A DNA stretch of 64,000 nt from Ursus arctos (lineage: Eukaryota; Chordata; Mammalia; Carnivora; Ursidae): NCBI RefSeq assembly GCF_023065955.2, contig NW_026622930.1:22235449-22299448 (forward strand), in the 5' to 3' direction. Position numbers and translations under genes: made by a program. This document shows, piece after piece, positions 34,901 to 46,330 of the stretch. Within the stretch, counting starts at the first letter, position 1, and the number at the start of each line of letters is the position of its first letter. Under the pieces are notes generated by a model, which was given only the letters and a program-made list of their open reading frames with translations, did no database searches and was not told the origin of the DNA.

Positions 34901-35299
34901 CGAGTTTGTCTGTTCTCTTAAGATGTGGCAGCAGAAAGCACACAGAACTTGCACAACACAACTTAAAATTAAAAAAAAAAAAATCCTAGGATTTAGCATT
35001 TCTTACACATAAATATCTATTTAAATGAGGTCTCTTCTACCCAGAACTAGATAATGATTTTTTTTTTAATCTAGGGTCAGGGTTTTATATAGCCCTAGAA
35101 CAATTTAGTTCATTTTAGTATCATGTTTCCTTCCTGTTGAGATTCTTTTGAATCTTAAGTCTGTCATTTAGCATTTGAGCTATTGCACAGCTCTTCATTT
35201 GGACGCATATCTTCAAGCAATTACAAATGGAGAGGTACAAAGACCCAAGATATACACCTAGAGACCTTCTTCCAAGATACTATTACAGATTTCTAAAGA

Positions 35300-35480
35300 T
35301 CTGGCACTGTGAAATACTTCATTCATTTAATCCTCAGAGCTTAACCTTGTCTATTCTTACCTCCACTTTACAGATATGACAGTAGCCCCGGGAGGGAAAT
35401 AATACACACACAAAGTAGATTTGAATTTTAAATCTAGGTCCACTTGACTTCAAAGCCAAGTTTTGCACAATGCTGCTCTA
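35300..35480 (-). repeat. MIR SINE
   Basis: 'cattcatttaatcctcagag', 'ctccactttacagatatgac', 'agatttgaattttaaatcta' and 'cttgacttcaaagccaag' match the antisense middle and head. Confidence 0.7.
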
Positions 35481-37043
35481 GCCCACATTATATACAGACA
35501 GAGAAATAATGTCCCTGCTGCACCCACTCCGCTGGTGGGAATCTTTGGAATTATGTTTCTCGCTTGTCTCCACAGTTAATACCTATGGACCTGGAACCCC
35601 ACGTGCCCAGAAGGCAGTGTGAAACCGGCCAGAGATGAGTCTTGAGTAACTGATCTCACGCTGGCAGAGCCTCAGTCTTGCCTGTCTGTGTGCCTCAGTT
35701 CACTGTCATGTACTCTACCTTACCCTCCGACTGCAGACTCTCTGCATTTACAGTGACTTGCAGTTCAGGGTTAAGCACACTTGGCCGTTTGGCTACCGGC
35801 ACTGTGGCACTTTTGTGATGGCTACTGACCTATGACGTTAAGTGCCTAGGCTTGTCATTACTGTTTTCAGGACAGCTGGTTTGTGTTCCCCTATTCTCTA
35901 TGCTCAAGGGCAGGCGTTGGTGCAGGCACTTTCCTACTACTTAAATCATTTGGAGGTAAATCTTCGTTGATGTGACTTTTTACCAGACTAATGTCCCCAT
36001 CAGTTTCAGCTCTATTCTCTTGTCTAAGAAGACACTTCCTTCAATGAGTGTGGATGGTTATTTATTGCCCATGGTTTTAACCCCCAAAATTACCTAACTC
36101 TTCACTGAAATGAAAGCACCTCTGACAGTTGTTTAACAGCTGCCTCACACAACGAGCCAATTTGTCAGGTCAAATAGTTTCTGCTGTTGCATACCTCACC
36201 TGAAATTACAAAGAACACTTAAAGAATGCAAAAGGTCATCACAACCCTGCAAGGAGGTGAAAATACTAAGGTGAGCAACCCTACACTGCCAGACAGCACC
36301 AAGCTGTCTAATGACTATGGACAGTCAGGATGTTGGCCATGCATCCTGAAGAACTGCATTTCCTTCAGGCCTCATGCACATGTCAAAGATGCCCAAAGGC
36401 AAAGCAAAGCAAATGCAGATTTTTAGGCTTTTTTAAAAAATCTTGATTTAATTCACGAGCTGCCTTTTTTCTCTTCTTAGTGAAATAGTTATGTTTGTTT
36501 TGTCTAGCTCTATCCCTCCTTCTCTCCCTCCCTTTCTTCCTTTTGAATTTATTCTCTATGGCTCTAATGGATCCCCTGAACCTACTTCTGTTCATGAAGT
36601 CTCTACTCATCCAGAAGCTAGAAATAAGCAAAAAAGAGGGCTTCTAATCAAAAGCCCTATCTGACATAGCTCAGAATACTGGAAGTGCATTTTCAAGTGT
36701 GGGGGTTCATTTTTCTAATCCCTACTGCATAAACATAGGGATATGCCAATGGCAAAATAAAATACTGTACTTCTCTATGTTTTGAGTTATCTTTTTTCCC
36801 CCCTTCAATCGGTTTATTACAGGCTTCATTAGCAAAAATTAAAAGCACAAGGGGCAATTAATGAAAGCAAATTACCTTAGCAGTGTCCAGCCCCAGGACA
36901 CCACCATTGTGAGGCGCTCCCTCACTAGACTGGCTGCACAGGAAAACAGATGAAGTTGTGTGAGCAGCATTAGGAAGCTGCAGTAAAGCAGCAATTCAGA
37001 AGGGAGCTACAGCAAGAACAGTAGAAACAGAAGCAACAGAAGC
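35481..37043. other. Non-coding span; candidate conserved element at 36790-36890
   Basis: No recognisable repeat. The block near 36800-36880 has repeated TAAT-type homeodomain-like words and low divergence hallmarks cannot be judged by eye. Frames at 36226-36426 and 36383-36631 are not coding-like. Confidence 0.5.
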
Positions 37044-37056
37044 AACAATGGTGTGT

Positions 37057-37250
37057 TTTTTTTAAGGTTTTATTCATTTATTTGACAGAGATAGAGACAG
37101 GCAGCGAGAGAGGAAACACAGGCAGGGAGAGTGGGAGAGGAAGAAGCAGGCTCTTGGTGGAGGAGCCTGATGTGGGGCTCGATCCCATAACCCGGGATCA
37201 CGCCCTGAGCCGAAGGCAGACGCTTAACGACTGCGCCACCCAGGCACCCC
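37057..37250 (-). mobile_element. CAN-SINE, bear-type
   Basis: 'aaggttttattcatttattt', 'gtggggctcgatcccataac', 'cgccctgagccgaaggcaga', 'cgcttaacgactgcgccacc' and 'caggcacccc'. Flanks aacaatggtgtgtttt (from 37044) and aacaatggagtttt (from 37251). Confidence 0.96.
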
Positions 37251-37423
37251 AACAATGGAGTTTTGAGTCAGGTGCTAAATACTCTAGCATTTTGATGGGG
37301 CTTCTTACCACTGCCACAATCAGGCTAAAACAAGAGGTCAATGGAGAAAAGAAAACAACTATCTTAAGAATACAATGAAGCAAATAAAGAAATATGTGGC
37401 AGATTTAATGTCCAGATCTATAA

Positions 37424-37680
37424 TAGCAACAGTAATAATAATAGTAATCATAATAATTACTAATAATTAGTAATAGTAGTTAAAATAACTACTGATAATT
37501 GAGTCTTATGATGTGCTTAGACTAGGCTAAGGACTTTCCTTGCACATTGTACTTATTCTTTGGCTTATGAAGTAGGTAATAATCAACTCCAGTATACACA
37601 AAGGGAACCCAGATACAGAGATGCTAAGAAACTCATCTTGGAGATGCATCTACCTACTAAGTGGAACTTTAAAATAGATT
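37424..37680 (-). repeat. AT-rich TAA repeat followed by MIR SINE
   Basis: 37424-37490 is a degenerate TAA/TAG repeat. From about 37490: 'tatgatgtgcttagactagg', 'gtacttattctttggcttat', 'acacaaagggaacccagata', 'aactcatcttggagatgc' follow antisense MIR. A SINE follows directly. Confidence 0.65.
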
Positions 37681-37683
37681 CTG

Positions 37684-37882
37684 GGGCGCCTGGCTGGCTC
37701 AGTCGTTAAGCGTCTGCCTTTGGTTCAGGTCATGATCCCAGCGGTTCTGGGATCAAGTCCTGCATCGGGCTCCCTGCTCAGCGGGAAGCCTGCTTCTCCA
37801 TCTCCCACTCCCCCTGCTTATGTTCCCTCTCTCGCTGCCTCTCTGTCAAATAAATAAATAAAATCTTTTAAAAAAATGAAGT
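37684..37882 (+). mobile_element. CAN-SINE, intermediate subfamily, full length
   Basis: Head 'ggcgcctggctggctcagtc', then 'aggtcatgatcccagcggtt', 'gatcaagtcctgcatcgggc', 'tccctgctcagcgggaagcc' and an A-rich tail. This body differs from the bear-type copies and resembles the general caniform form. Perfect 13-bp duplication aaaatagattctg (37671-37683, 37883-37895). Confidence 0.97.
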
Positions 37883-37895
37883 AAAATAGATTCTG

Positions 37896-38824
37896 TACTT
37901 TAAAATAGGTTCTCATCCAAGGTCTTGTTTATAAGTTCCACTCTGTTCTGCCTCCCACTGCACACTGAGCTGGAGATATCAAGGAAATATGCTTAGGTAT
38001 GCAGAGTTGCTTTTGCTATTTTCCTAATTTGTTGTTTTCTTCTAAAAAACAAAACAAAACAAAGCAATTAAGCAGACTCTGTGTGATCATCTTCCAACTG
38101 AGTAGTGTTGCACAATTGCCGACTAGATTGTCACGTAACGTTATCCCTTGGGATTGTGTCTGCAAGCACAATGACAGTAAGAACTACTACTTTAATTGAT
38201 GAAACCTAAATGGGAGAGAGGTGAGCTGAATATAGACGTATATCTGATGTGTTCGTGGAAAGAGAAGGTCAAATGGGATTCTAAACCAGACAGAAAGTTT
38301 TGCAAGGGTTCAGAGGAAAATAGTAAGTGTACTGAAGGGTCACAAGAGCAAACTCCAAAAAACCTACACCGTAGTCATCATGTATTCACAGGGCCAGCAG
38401 AGATTTATTCTCAGAAAAATGTCTTCTGCCACTTTAAATGAGTGCTCTTAATTTCAGTTGTATCGTTTGCATCTCATTTGAAAATTTGCAATGATTTTCT
38501 GGTCATCTAAGAACTATGAGCCTATAGCATTTGTACTTGGTTTTTCGTCTGTGCATTTTTAGGAAACATTGTAATAGATATCTTGAGTCAATTGTAAGGA
38601 TGTATTATATGAGAATATTTATTTATTCTTAAAAAGGGACATTTTTACATTTGTCACGTTTGAGACAAACTGCCACTGCAATGGACAGGATGGCGAAAAG
38701 CTGATCAAGCACATTAGATCATCTTTGTTGGCCTGGTCAGACGTAGCTACCAAGGGGTTTAAAGAAAAGAGGGCAAAGGAATTCTGAGAACTCTTGCAAC
38801 ATACACCCTTCTCATACATGGTGT
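37896..38824. other. Non-coding span, no gene seen
   Basis: Unique sequence, frames up to 81 codons without coding-like codon use. Confidence 0.6.
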
Positions 38825-38932
38825 ATATCAAAATCGCCTCCAGAATCATTTAAAAATCATGTCAGATTTAATCTTGAGGCTGAAGGCCCAGGCATCCTTT
38901 TATGCTAAGCTTCACAGTGATTCAGATATGCT
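38825..38932 (+). mobile_element. MER5-type DNA transposon fragment
   Basis: 'atatcaaaatcgcctccaga', 'ctgaaggcccaggcatcctt', 'agcttcacagtgattcagat' are diverged MER5A blocks. Confidence 0.6.
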
Positions 38933-38992
38933 CCCTCCACTACCCAATTAATCCTGTCAAGCTAATGAACAAAGAAATGAAGACATTTCCTA

Positions 38993-39117
38993 AAACAGTG
39001 TTCTCAAACTTTAACATGCACATGAATGACCTATTAAGTGTAGTTTCTGGTATGTCTGGGGTGAGTCCTCTGGTTCTGCATTTCAAATATGCTCCCAGGT
39101 GGTCCTGGTCTACATTT
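38993..39117 (+). mobile_element. MER5A-type DNA transposon fragment, internally deleted
   Basis: Begins 'acagtgttctcaaactttaa', the family terminus, then 'catgcacatgaatgacc', jumps to 'ggtatgtctggggtgagtcc' and 'aatatgctcccaggtggtcc'. Together with the copy at 38825 it may be one element with a foreign insert or two insertions. Confidence 0.75.
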
Positions 39118-39120
39118 TAG

Positions 39121-39881
39121 GAGATGGGATGGTGGCCGCACCAAAGCAGATGGAAATTGGACAAACCAGTTAAAACATTAGCCCAAAGTTATGTATCTTG
39201 AGTGTTGATGATGGCTACAGGAATGTATACATGTGACAACATGTCACAGGATGAAACATACAGGTGTATAAACACACACACCTATACATACACACAGACT
39301 AGTCCACACATAAGTGCATTAAGAAAATAATCTCTAAGTCTTTCTTTGCTATAGATTTGCCTTAGTTTCTGCACTGGGGGAGAAAGAAAAGTTGAACTTT
39401 CATATATGGATTTGGAATTTAAAGGTGTAAAACATATTGCAAATTTGGGGCTACGAGACCTAAAATATCTAAAGAAACCAGAAAAAATAAACGTAAGGAA
39501 ACCAAAAAAAGAGCATCTCCTTTGACTTGAGTCAAACTTTAAGAACAATAAGAAAAAGATGTTTCTTAAAGAAAAATTTTGAGGTGAACATCATTGGAGC
39601 CCAGATGGCAAAACACTATAATGATTAAGTCATCAAGCTGTAGGCAGCTGACCTGCTCTACCCTCTACTACGCTGTCTAACATATGGCCCCATATGGCCC
39701 TAGTCTACATTTCTTACTCAAACATCAATCCTCTAACCTCCAAGGACAGCATGGACCAATGCTCCCCATCCCCACAGCATCACAGACAAATCTGAATTAA
39801 AGCACAGGCTATTTCCAATATGTTATCTTTTTCCATGAAATAACTTTTGGTGTGTTCCACATGGGTCAATATCTCCATCTT
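39121..39881. other. Non-coding span, no gene seen
   Basis: Unique. A short CA-rich patch lies at 39270-39297. Confidence 0.6.
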
Positions 39882-40080
39882 CAAGGGCGGGAGCAGCAAA
39901 CTTTTTCTGTAAAAGACCAAACAGTAAGATCTTAGGCTTTGCAGGCCATAAGATGTCTGTGGCAACTATTTAACTCAACCATTACAGAATAAAATAGGCC
40001 ACAGATAACACGTAAATGAATGCATGTGGCTGTATTCTGAAACAACTTTATTCATGGAACAGTGAGTTTGCCAATCCCTG
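39882..40080 (+). mobile_element. hAT-type non-autonomous DNA transposon (MER58/MER20-like)
   Basis: About 199 bases with partial inverted ends: 'gcagcaaactttttctg' on the left and 'gtttgccaatccctg' on the right. The body has 'taggctttgcaggccataag', 'tgtggcaactatttaactc' and 'tgcatgtggctgtattctga', the classic order of this MITE group. Exact family name not certain; no target duplication could be matched. Confidence 0.75.
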
Positions 40081-41654
40081 CTCGAGAGTGTCTCACATCC
40101 TTGAAGAGGCACAACAATTCTTTGTTAGACCACGTATTTCAATTTTTGGTTTCAAAAATCTGAATGACATCCTTAAAAGCATAGACAGTGGTTGAGACAA
40201 AAATGGGACAGGCCTTCTAGTAGAAGACGTAAAAGACCACTCTTGAGAACAGCATCATCTCACCATCATCCTCACATCCCTCCCCAAATATTTTGGGATT
40301 TTGCAAAGATGCAGGAAGTAAGCAGTGACAGCCAGACTCGGCACCAACAGGTAATACGGTGCACCTATCTGAGAGTCACACAGCCTTTGGGTCAGTCTGT
40401 GCAACATGACAGAGCCTGGTCTCGTAAGGTGAATCCTAGATGAGAACACCCAAGTTCTGGTGTGATCACCCCATTAAATCCCAAAAGGCCCATGTAGATT
40501 ATCCTTATAATTCACTAACATAACCCTACTGGTAGTATATCAGAGGAGGGGAAGTTGTGAGTAGATTTTTTTTCAATGCAATTGGACCAGGATCTGTTGT
40601 ACCTCCTAGAGAGAGACATCTGTACCTTGGGGAAGGAGGAGTAGGCTGTAGCATAGCCAGCAAGCTTCGGCAGTAGTGTAGAGCCTGGCCTTGGATCTTG
40701 GTGCAGGGGTCTCTGGGTCGGGCTGTCTTGTTGGAGTTTCACTGTGGAACTCTTATCATGTTAATTTATTTACAGCCACCAACACAGGTGTCAGACAGCA
40801 AAGGATAAAACTGTATAACGGCAGCGATTGTGGCTGGGAGAAAAGTCATGTCTTCCCAGATCCAATAAAAAGTACAACTAAATAATTCAGATGAGAGGGA
40901 GGAGGAGTGCTTCTAAGAGACATGGATTCCTTATACAGCCCCCAACTGCTGAGCTATATATCTATCATCCAACAGGGAAAATCACCTCCCAGATTTCTGG
41001 GGAAGTGATTTGCAAGTCATTTCTAAAGAGTGCTAAGATTTTATTGTGAGGACCACACTGGAAAAGAAACCAAAGAAAGACTAGTGGGAAGTAATCATGG
41101 TGGAAGTGATGTGATAAATACACCAACCTGAGAGAAGTGACATGCATTATAATTATTACTTTGCCAAATTCAAGGAATTGGAGTTAAGTCAAGGGTCCAC
41201 CGGTACATTATGAGAAGGGTAAGGACAGTCAAATCAATCTGGTGACTCACAAAGTGACTAGACCTTTTTGGAATCTCCCACCCCTTGATTTTCAGGGCCC
41301 TACTACCACTTAAAGACACACCTTCAACTAGAAGTCTTTTGGTTTGAATAGTCAGCTTGCCATGCATGCTATTTGTATTTACCTCTTCTTACTTGAACCA
41401 ATGGTGATGCTCATAGTAGGAAATTTGATCCTAGCTTTTCTATTCACTTTCACTCTCAAAAATCACATTTTCTCTTAGATGTCAGAACCTCCTTCTGGTC
41501 CTGTAACACACATAGCTTCTCTGATTACAGTACTCTTTACCACGAAGCACAGACATGGCTTCAAATCCTTCATAGCTTGGCAAAGGGTCCCTACCATAAG
41601 TATTTGTGAGTGAAACCTGCTTATTTTCTGGGATCTGGTATCACCCTTTCATGC
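40081..41654. other. Non-coding span, no gene seen
   Basis: Unique sequence. Overlapping frames at 40192-40449 on both strands and others up to 83 codons lack coding-like codon use. Confidence 0.6.
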
Positions 41655-41795
41655 CCATTTATTTTTTGATGAAGAAATTTAAGCACATATAAACTTGATG
41701 ACTTTTCTAAGGTTAGGTAGCTAGAAAGTGTCAGAGCCAGGAGTAGACACTTGGTGTCCTGATCTCTAACCCAGTACTCCCTGCATTTCACTCTT
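41655..41795 (-). repeat. MIR SINE fragment
   Basis: 'tgatgaagaaatttaagcac', 'tctaaggttaggtagctaga', 'gtcagagccaggagtagaca' and 'ctaacccagtactcc' in antisense order. Confidence 0.75.
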
Positions 41796-42029
41796 TCCTG
41801 CTTCTGGGAAGACGAGGCTCCTCAAGGACTTACAGATTAATCACCTCACCACAGAGAAACTGGGTAGGGCTCCATGTTAATCATGCTACTCCTTATAGTG
41901 GTAGAGATGTGTCTAAGCCACAGACAAAATCAATCACGTGCTCTTTGATATTAACATGGAACATTGCATATGACTTGTATACATATATCACAATGTACTC
42001 AGATCAATCTGTTTATCTACTGGCCCTAA

Positions 42030-42140
42030 ATAGGCCTGGAGACATCTATTCTTCACATTTGTGCCTACAGCATCTAGCACAGGGTTTGAAATACACTGGA
42101 CAGTTCCCAACAATTATTAAATTACAGAATAAACATATGG
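42030..42140 (+). repeat. L2 LINE 3' end
   Basis: 'cctacagcatctagcacagg', 'gtttgaaatacactggacag' and 'caacaattattaaatta' match the sense L2 end. Confidence 0.6.
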
Positions 42141-42159
42141 ATAAATGAAAAAAAATGAA

Positions 42160-42320
42160 TGAATGGCATTAGAATAAACTAGAGAAGAGCACAAGACTTA
42201 GAACCAACTGTCCTGGATTCTAATTCTGCCTCCACTATATACCAGTTGACTGGTTGGGGCAAATCACTACAAAAATCAAGATAGCAGTATCACACGGGTT
42301 GTTTCAAAAGTTCTTTGTAT
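42160..42320 (+). repeat. MIR SINE fragment
   Basis: 'gagcacaagacttagaacca', 'ctgtcctggattctaattct', 'gcctccactatataccagtt' and 'ggggcaaatcacta' match the sense head and core. Confidence 0.75.
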
Positions 42321-42644
42321 GCTGTAGTGTCAGGGAGTAATTATGAAGAATTAGCATACGCTTCAACCAAAGAGGGCAGCTTCAACTGGTCATTACCTGG
42401 TGCAGTTACAAATCCAGCAATGCCAGATATTCTAGTTTTTCCAAAGAAGCTAGAAAACTAGATTGTGGTATGAAATAGCCCAATTATTAAATATTGGACA
42501 ACACTGCACAGGCTGTCCTTGGAGTACGAGCCATGTGTTTGCAACATCAGACGTGCATTTTGGCAATGTGATCATTCATAAAGATTATAAGCAGGACACA
42601 CACAGCAACTGCTTGGAGAAAAATCATCTTGTGCAAAACCTAAA

Positions 42645-42860
42645 AGATAGAGTGGGAAAAGCAAGGACTCTGGAGTCAGAGGACCATATCATTTTCTAGC
42701 TGGGTAGCTGTGGGTAAGTTCATTTGTTATATTTGATATCACACCCCTATGCCCCTATAAAATGTTTCTTGAAGGCTCCAAAAAGATAATACATGAAAGA
42801 ATGTGTTAAGCTTGTGGTGTGCTTTAAAACACAAAACAGTATCACCATTATCTAGGACTT
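42645..42860 (+). repeat. MIR SINE
   Basis: 'agcaaggactctggagtcag', 'tagctgggtagctgtgggta' and 'gtgtgctttaaaacacaaaa' in sense order. Confidence 0.7.
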
Positions 42861-42989
42861 GTGGCTTGAACTCAACAAAGAAGTGATAAATGAGTACAGT
42901 AAATGAAAGAATAAAGGAATGGCATTTGAATAATTCCATCCTAATGGGCAATGAATCCAGCTTTTGGCTCTTATCTGGGATATAAAGGC

Positions 42990-43655
42990 TATTTAACCTC
43001 TATTTAACAAATGACAAAGGTGAAGATCAGAGAGTTCAAGGATTTTGCCGAAGGTCATAAAGGGGAACAAAATTTGCCACCCCAAAATAGACCTTTCTGG
43101 CATAGGATTATGTTAAACTGATTATTTTTAAAACAGCAGACCTCAGAGAAGCTCTGAAAACTGAGTAGAAGTTAACCTTTTGTAACAGACATTTACAAGG
43201 GAAATGTCCATTTATAAGACTGTCTCCCCCACCTGAACCAAAAGAAGAGGATGACTCTCTAGAAACTCTTACCAATGGAGAAGTCAAAGATTTAAGTCTG
43301 CATTATGTCCTTACCCTTGTTTATTGTGCTTTTCCTGGTCATCTCCCATAACTAGCTCCCTCTGCCCCTCTCCCCCCAACTTTCTTTTGTCTTTAGCTGG
43401 AGATGATATTTAAGATGATGGCTTGGGCCATTTCTGACAGTTACTCAGTTTTCTTGGGTATCTCCTACGTATATAGGAGCTGTACATGTTACTAAACTTC
43501 TTTTTGTTTTTCTCCTGCTAATCTGTCTTTTGTTTTAGGGTAGTCTCAGCCAAGAACCTAGAAGGATAGAGGGAAAATTATTTTTCCTCTGCTATAGTCA
43601 TATAACAAGTAAGTGGTGGTAGACTCCAAATTAGGAGCCTGTGACTTTAAGTATT
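42990..43655 (-). repeat. MIR SINE split by a solo LTR
   Basis: Left part 'aggtgaagatcagagagttc' and 'aggattttgccgaaggtcat'; right part 'ataacaagtaagtggtggta' and 'gactccaaattaggagcc'. Joined across the LTR these form a continuous antisense MIR core. Confidence 0.75.
43060..43597 (+). mobile_element. Solo retroviral-type LTR inserted in a MIR
   Basis: About 538 bases flanked by the 6-bp duplication gtcata (43054-43059, 43598-43603). It begins 'aaggggaacaaaatttgcca' and ends in the U5-like run 'tactaaacttctttttgttt', 'tctcctgctaatctgtcttt', 'gtagtctcagccaagaacct', 'agaaggatagagggaaaatt'. The U5 motif set is one I recall from carnivore/ungulate endogenous retroviral LTRs. No internal retroviral genes are present. 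The terminal TG/CA are not intact. Confidence 0.65.
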
Positions 43656-43753
43656 TCCTGATACTATCCCTCTGAGTATTTTTGCCAGTCCTAGAAAAGA
43701 CCAAGCTTTAAGGCTTTAAGATCTCAAGTAGCTAGCTCTGGAAAACAAAAAGT

Positions 43754-43809
43754 AAAAAAAAAAAAAGAAAAGAGAAAAGAAAAGAAAAGAAAAGAAAAGA
43801 AAAGAAAAG

Positions 43810-43840
<31 letters not shown>

Positions 43841-43841
43841 G
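43754..43841. repeat. (AAAAG)n pentanucleotide repeat
   Basis: A-run followed by about 14 AAAAG units, nearly pure. Confidence 0.97.
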
Positions 43842-46149
43842 AGCTCCCAGACCATTTGGGAATAGTTCATCAAATAAATTAATCAATTGACTACATTTGA
43901 AACACACACTAAACAAGCCCCTACCAGTAATACATAAGTGAGTGAGTTCTTGATGCAGTTTAGGGAACTGTGGTTCTAGAAAGAACTTAACAAGTTAATG
44001 TTAGAGGGAAAGCAACATTAGGAGCCTGGAGGGTGTAATTAATGAGAAGATAAAATAAATGAGTATGTGTGGTTGGTTTAGGCTGAGTGAGGGAAAGAGA
44101 GAGAGAGAGGGAGAGGGAGAGGAAGAGGGAGAAGAGAGAGAAGCTCAAGTAAGCACTACATTTTATGGCAAAGAGGAAGAATTATGAAACTTGTGTTAGA
44201 CATTCAATACTGAAGGTACTCTTTCTTTAAACCATTCTGATAGTAACAGCCAAATACAGAACCAAGGGAAGCAAAAGAAACCTTAAATAGAAGTTAGAGA
44301 AATCTAAAGAATGTGTGAAGACAGCCATTTCATAGAGTTAAAATTTATGACAGATATATAAGTAACCTATCCCTCTTCACCCAAAGACAAAACAAAAAAG
44401 TGGTGGGAGGAGAGAATCCTGTGGTTGGAACCCACAAAAAAGGATGAAAATGTTCATGACATTAATGTGAGACCCTTCTGATTCCAGTCAAAAGCTCCCA
44501 AAGCAGAAAATGGACTAGTATACAAAGTCAGTGTGGGGGGTTGGGGCTGCTGAACTAACTATAAAAAGCTGGGGACTAGGAAATGGGGGGGGGGGACTGG
44601 TGGGAAGGGGGATTAAGATGAATATGCCCCCAGCTCATGGCATTACTATTGGCATAGGAGTCTCTACATAATTTAGACATTATTTTTTAACTTCAAATTT
44701 ACTCTAGGCAAAACACTGAGGAATATATATATATAGATATATATAGATATCTCTATCTAACTATATAACTATATATAGTTATATATACACACACATATAA
44801 TCTGCGGCCCTGAGCTCCTGTTGATATGTTAATGGAAAAATGTGTTACCTTCCCTTGGCAAGTATTTACATATTAATTAACTTTGAGAAGGCTGCAAACA
44901 GTTTACTTGGTGGAAGTGTTAACAGTCTATAATACTCCTACTCAGATTCAGATGACAAGGAGGCACCCATTTAGATATAATCTAATCTAATCACTTGGCT
45001 GGAAAGTTCTGTAGAATTTGCTATCCAGAGACAGAAGATTTCTGATAACTAATCTAATGGCTAGGAGTGTTTTTTAATAAAAAGGCAAAAAAAGGTGAAT
45101 TTAATTTAATGATGTTCAGAGGCACAGACATATATAACATTAAGGAAGTTTTTGTCGTTAAGTGTAGCTAGTGGAAAAGACCAGAAGTCCCAGGAACAGA
45201 ATAGATGAGGAGGAAATGGAGTGGGGGAGGGGCAGACACCAGGAAAGACTTGCAAGAGGAAGAAAACCAGCTCTAGGGAGGAAAGAAAGTGAAAGGAAGT
45301 CGAAGCCTAGGGAGACGGAGAAGGAAATCAGGGACAGTGCAAAGGGGTGATGTGAGAATTAAAATGGGTTTCTAGGTCTGTATTTAGAGTGACTTTAATG
45401 CAAACATTGACACCTGACCCAGGTGAACTTACTAGGAAAAATTCTCTTGAAAAACATGTAATTGGTTGTCTGCAAGCACTTTAGGCTAGGTCCACAGGAT
45501 GAATACAGGATAATAATCAGAAACTTTACACATATTACTTCTTTTTAAAAAAATGTTTTCACTATTTTATAAATTCACAGAAAAAAAACCCTGTAAGCAG
45601 TTAGAAATCATTCATACCATGTTATTTTCAAAACTAACCATAGTGACGTTACCCTTCAAGTTATGTAAAAATTCAGTTAGTCTACTATGTCCTAGAAGAC
45701 TTAGGTTGGACTCTGAAGCATCCAACATGACTGAATAAGACTATTATTCTGACACTGGTTGAATCTGGTCGTGAGGAACAAGGGGGACTAGCACTACTCC
45801 CTTGAATATGTTAAACTGCATCTTATCCAAAGAGAAGCCATGTTCAGTACAGTTCAGCACACGTTTGCAGGCCACTCCTTATGTGTCAGGCACATGGTCC
45901 CTGCTGGGCACACAATATCATAGACCTGGATCCAGGAGCACCCCCACTGGGTTTCTGGAAGGTTATCGATAGAGATAGGATTCAACGCTGTGATACATGC
46001 TTGATGAACCAAAGGGCCCGAGGCTTGGCTTCATTTCAGTTTACCACCGCAAATCCAGAATTCTATTTCTGGTTCAGGTCGAGCAAGATATAAACTCTGA
46101 ATATAATTTCCCTCCAATCCATGATAGGAATGTATGGATGAAATTTTGT
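43842..46149. other. Non-coding span with GA, poly-G and TA repeats
   Basis: 44089-44143 is a GA-rich purine run, 44585-44595 an 11-G run and 44724-44800 a (TA)n stretch with self-complementary parts. 45845-45940 may be a weak antisense L2 end. The remainder is unique. Confidence 0.6.
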
Positions 46150-46330
46150 ATACGTGTAATAATATAATAATAATAATAGATACATTCCATTCGTTAAGGG
46201 TGGGGCACTGTTCTGAGTGAAGCACACAGGTTTCTAGCTGCTCTCTAGGGCACAGAACACTTGAATAATTGCCCAAAGCACAGCTAGAAAGTGGCGACTC
46301 CAGGACTGGAGCTCCCACAGTTAGTTCTGT
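46150..46330 (-). repeat. MIR SINE
   Basis: 'aataataataatagatacat', 'ggggcactgttctgagtgaa', 'cttgaataattgcccaaagc', 'acagctagaaagtggcgact' in antisense order. Confidence 0.8.
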
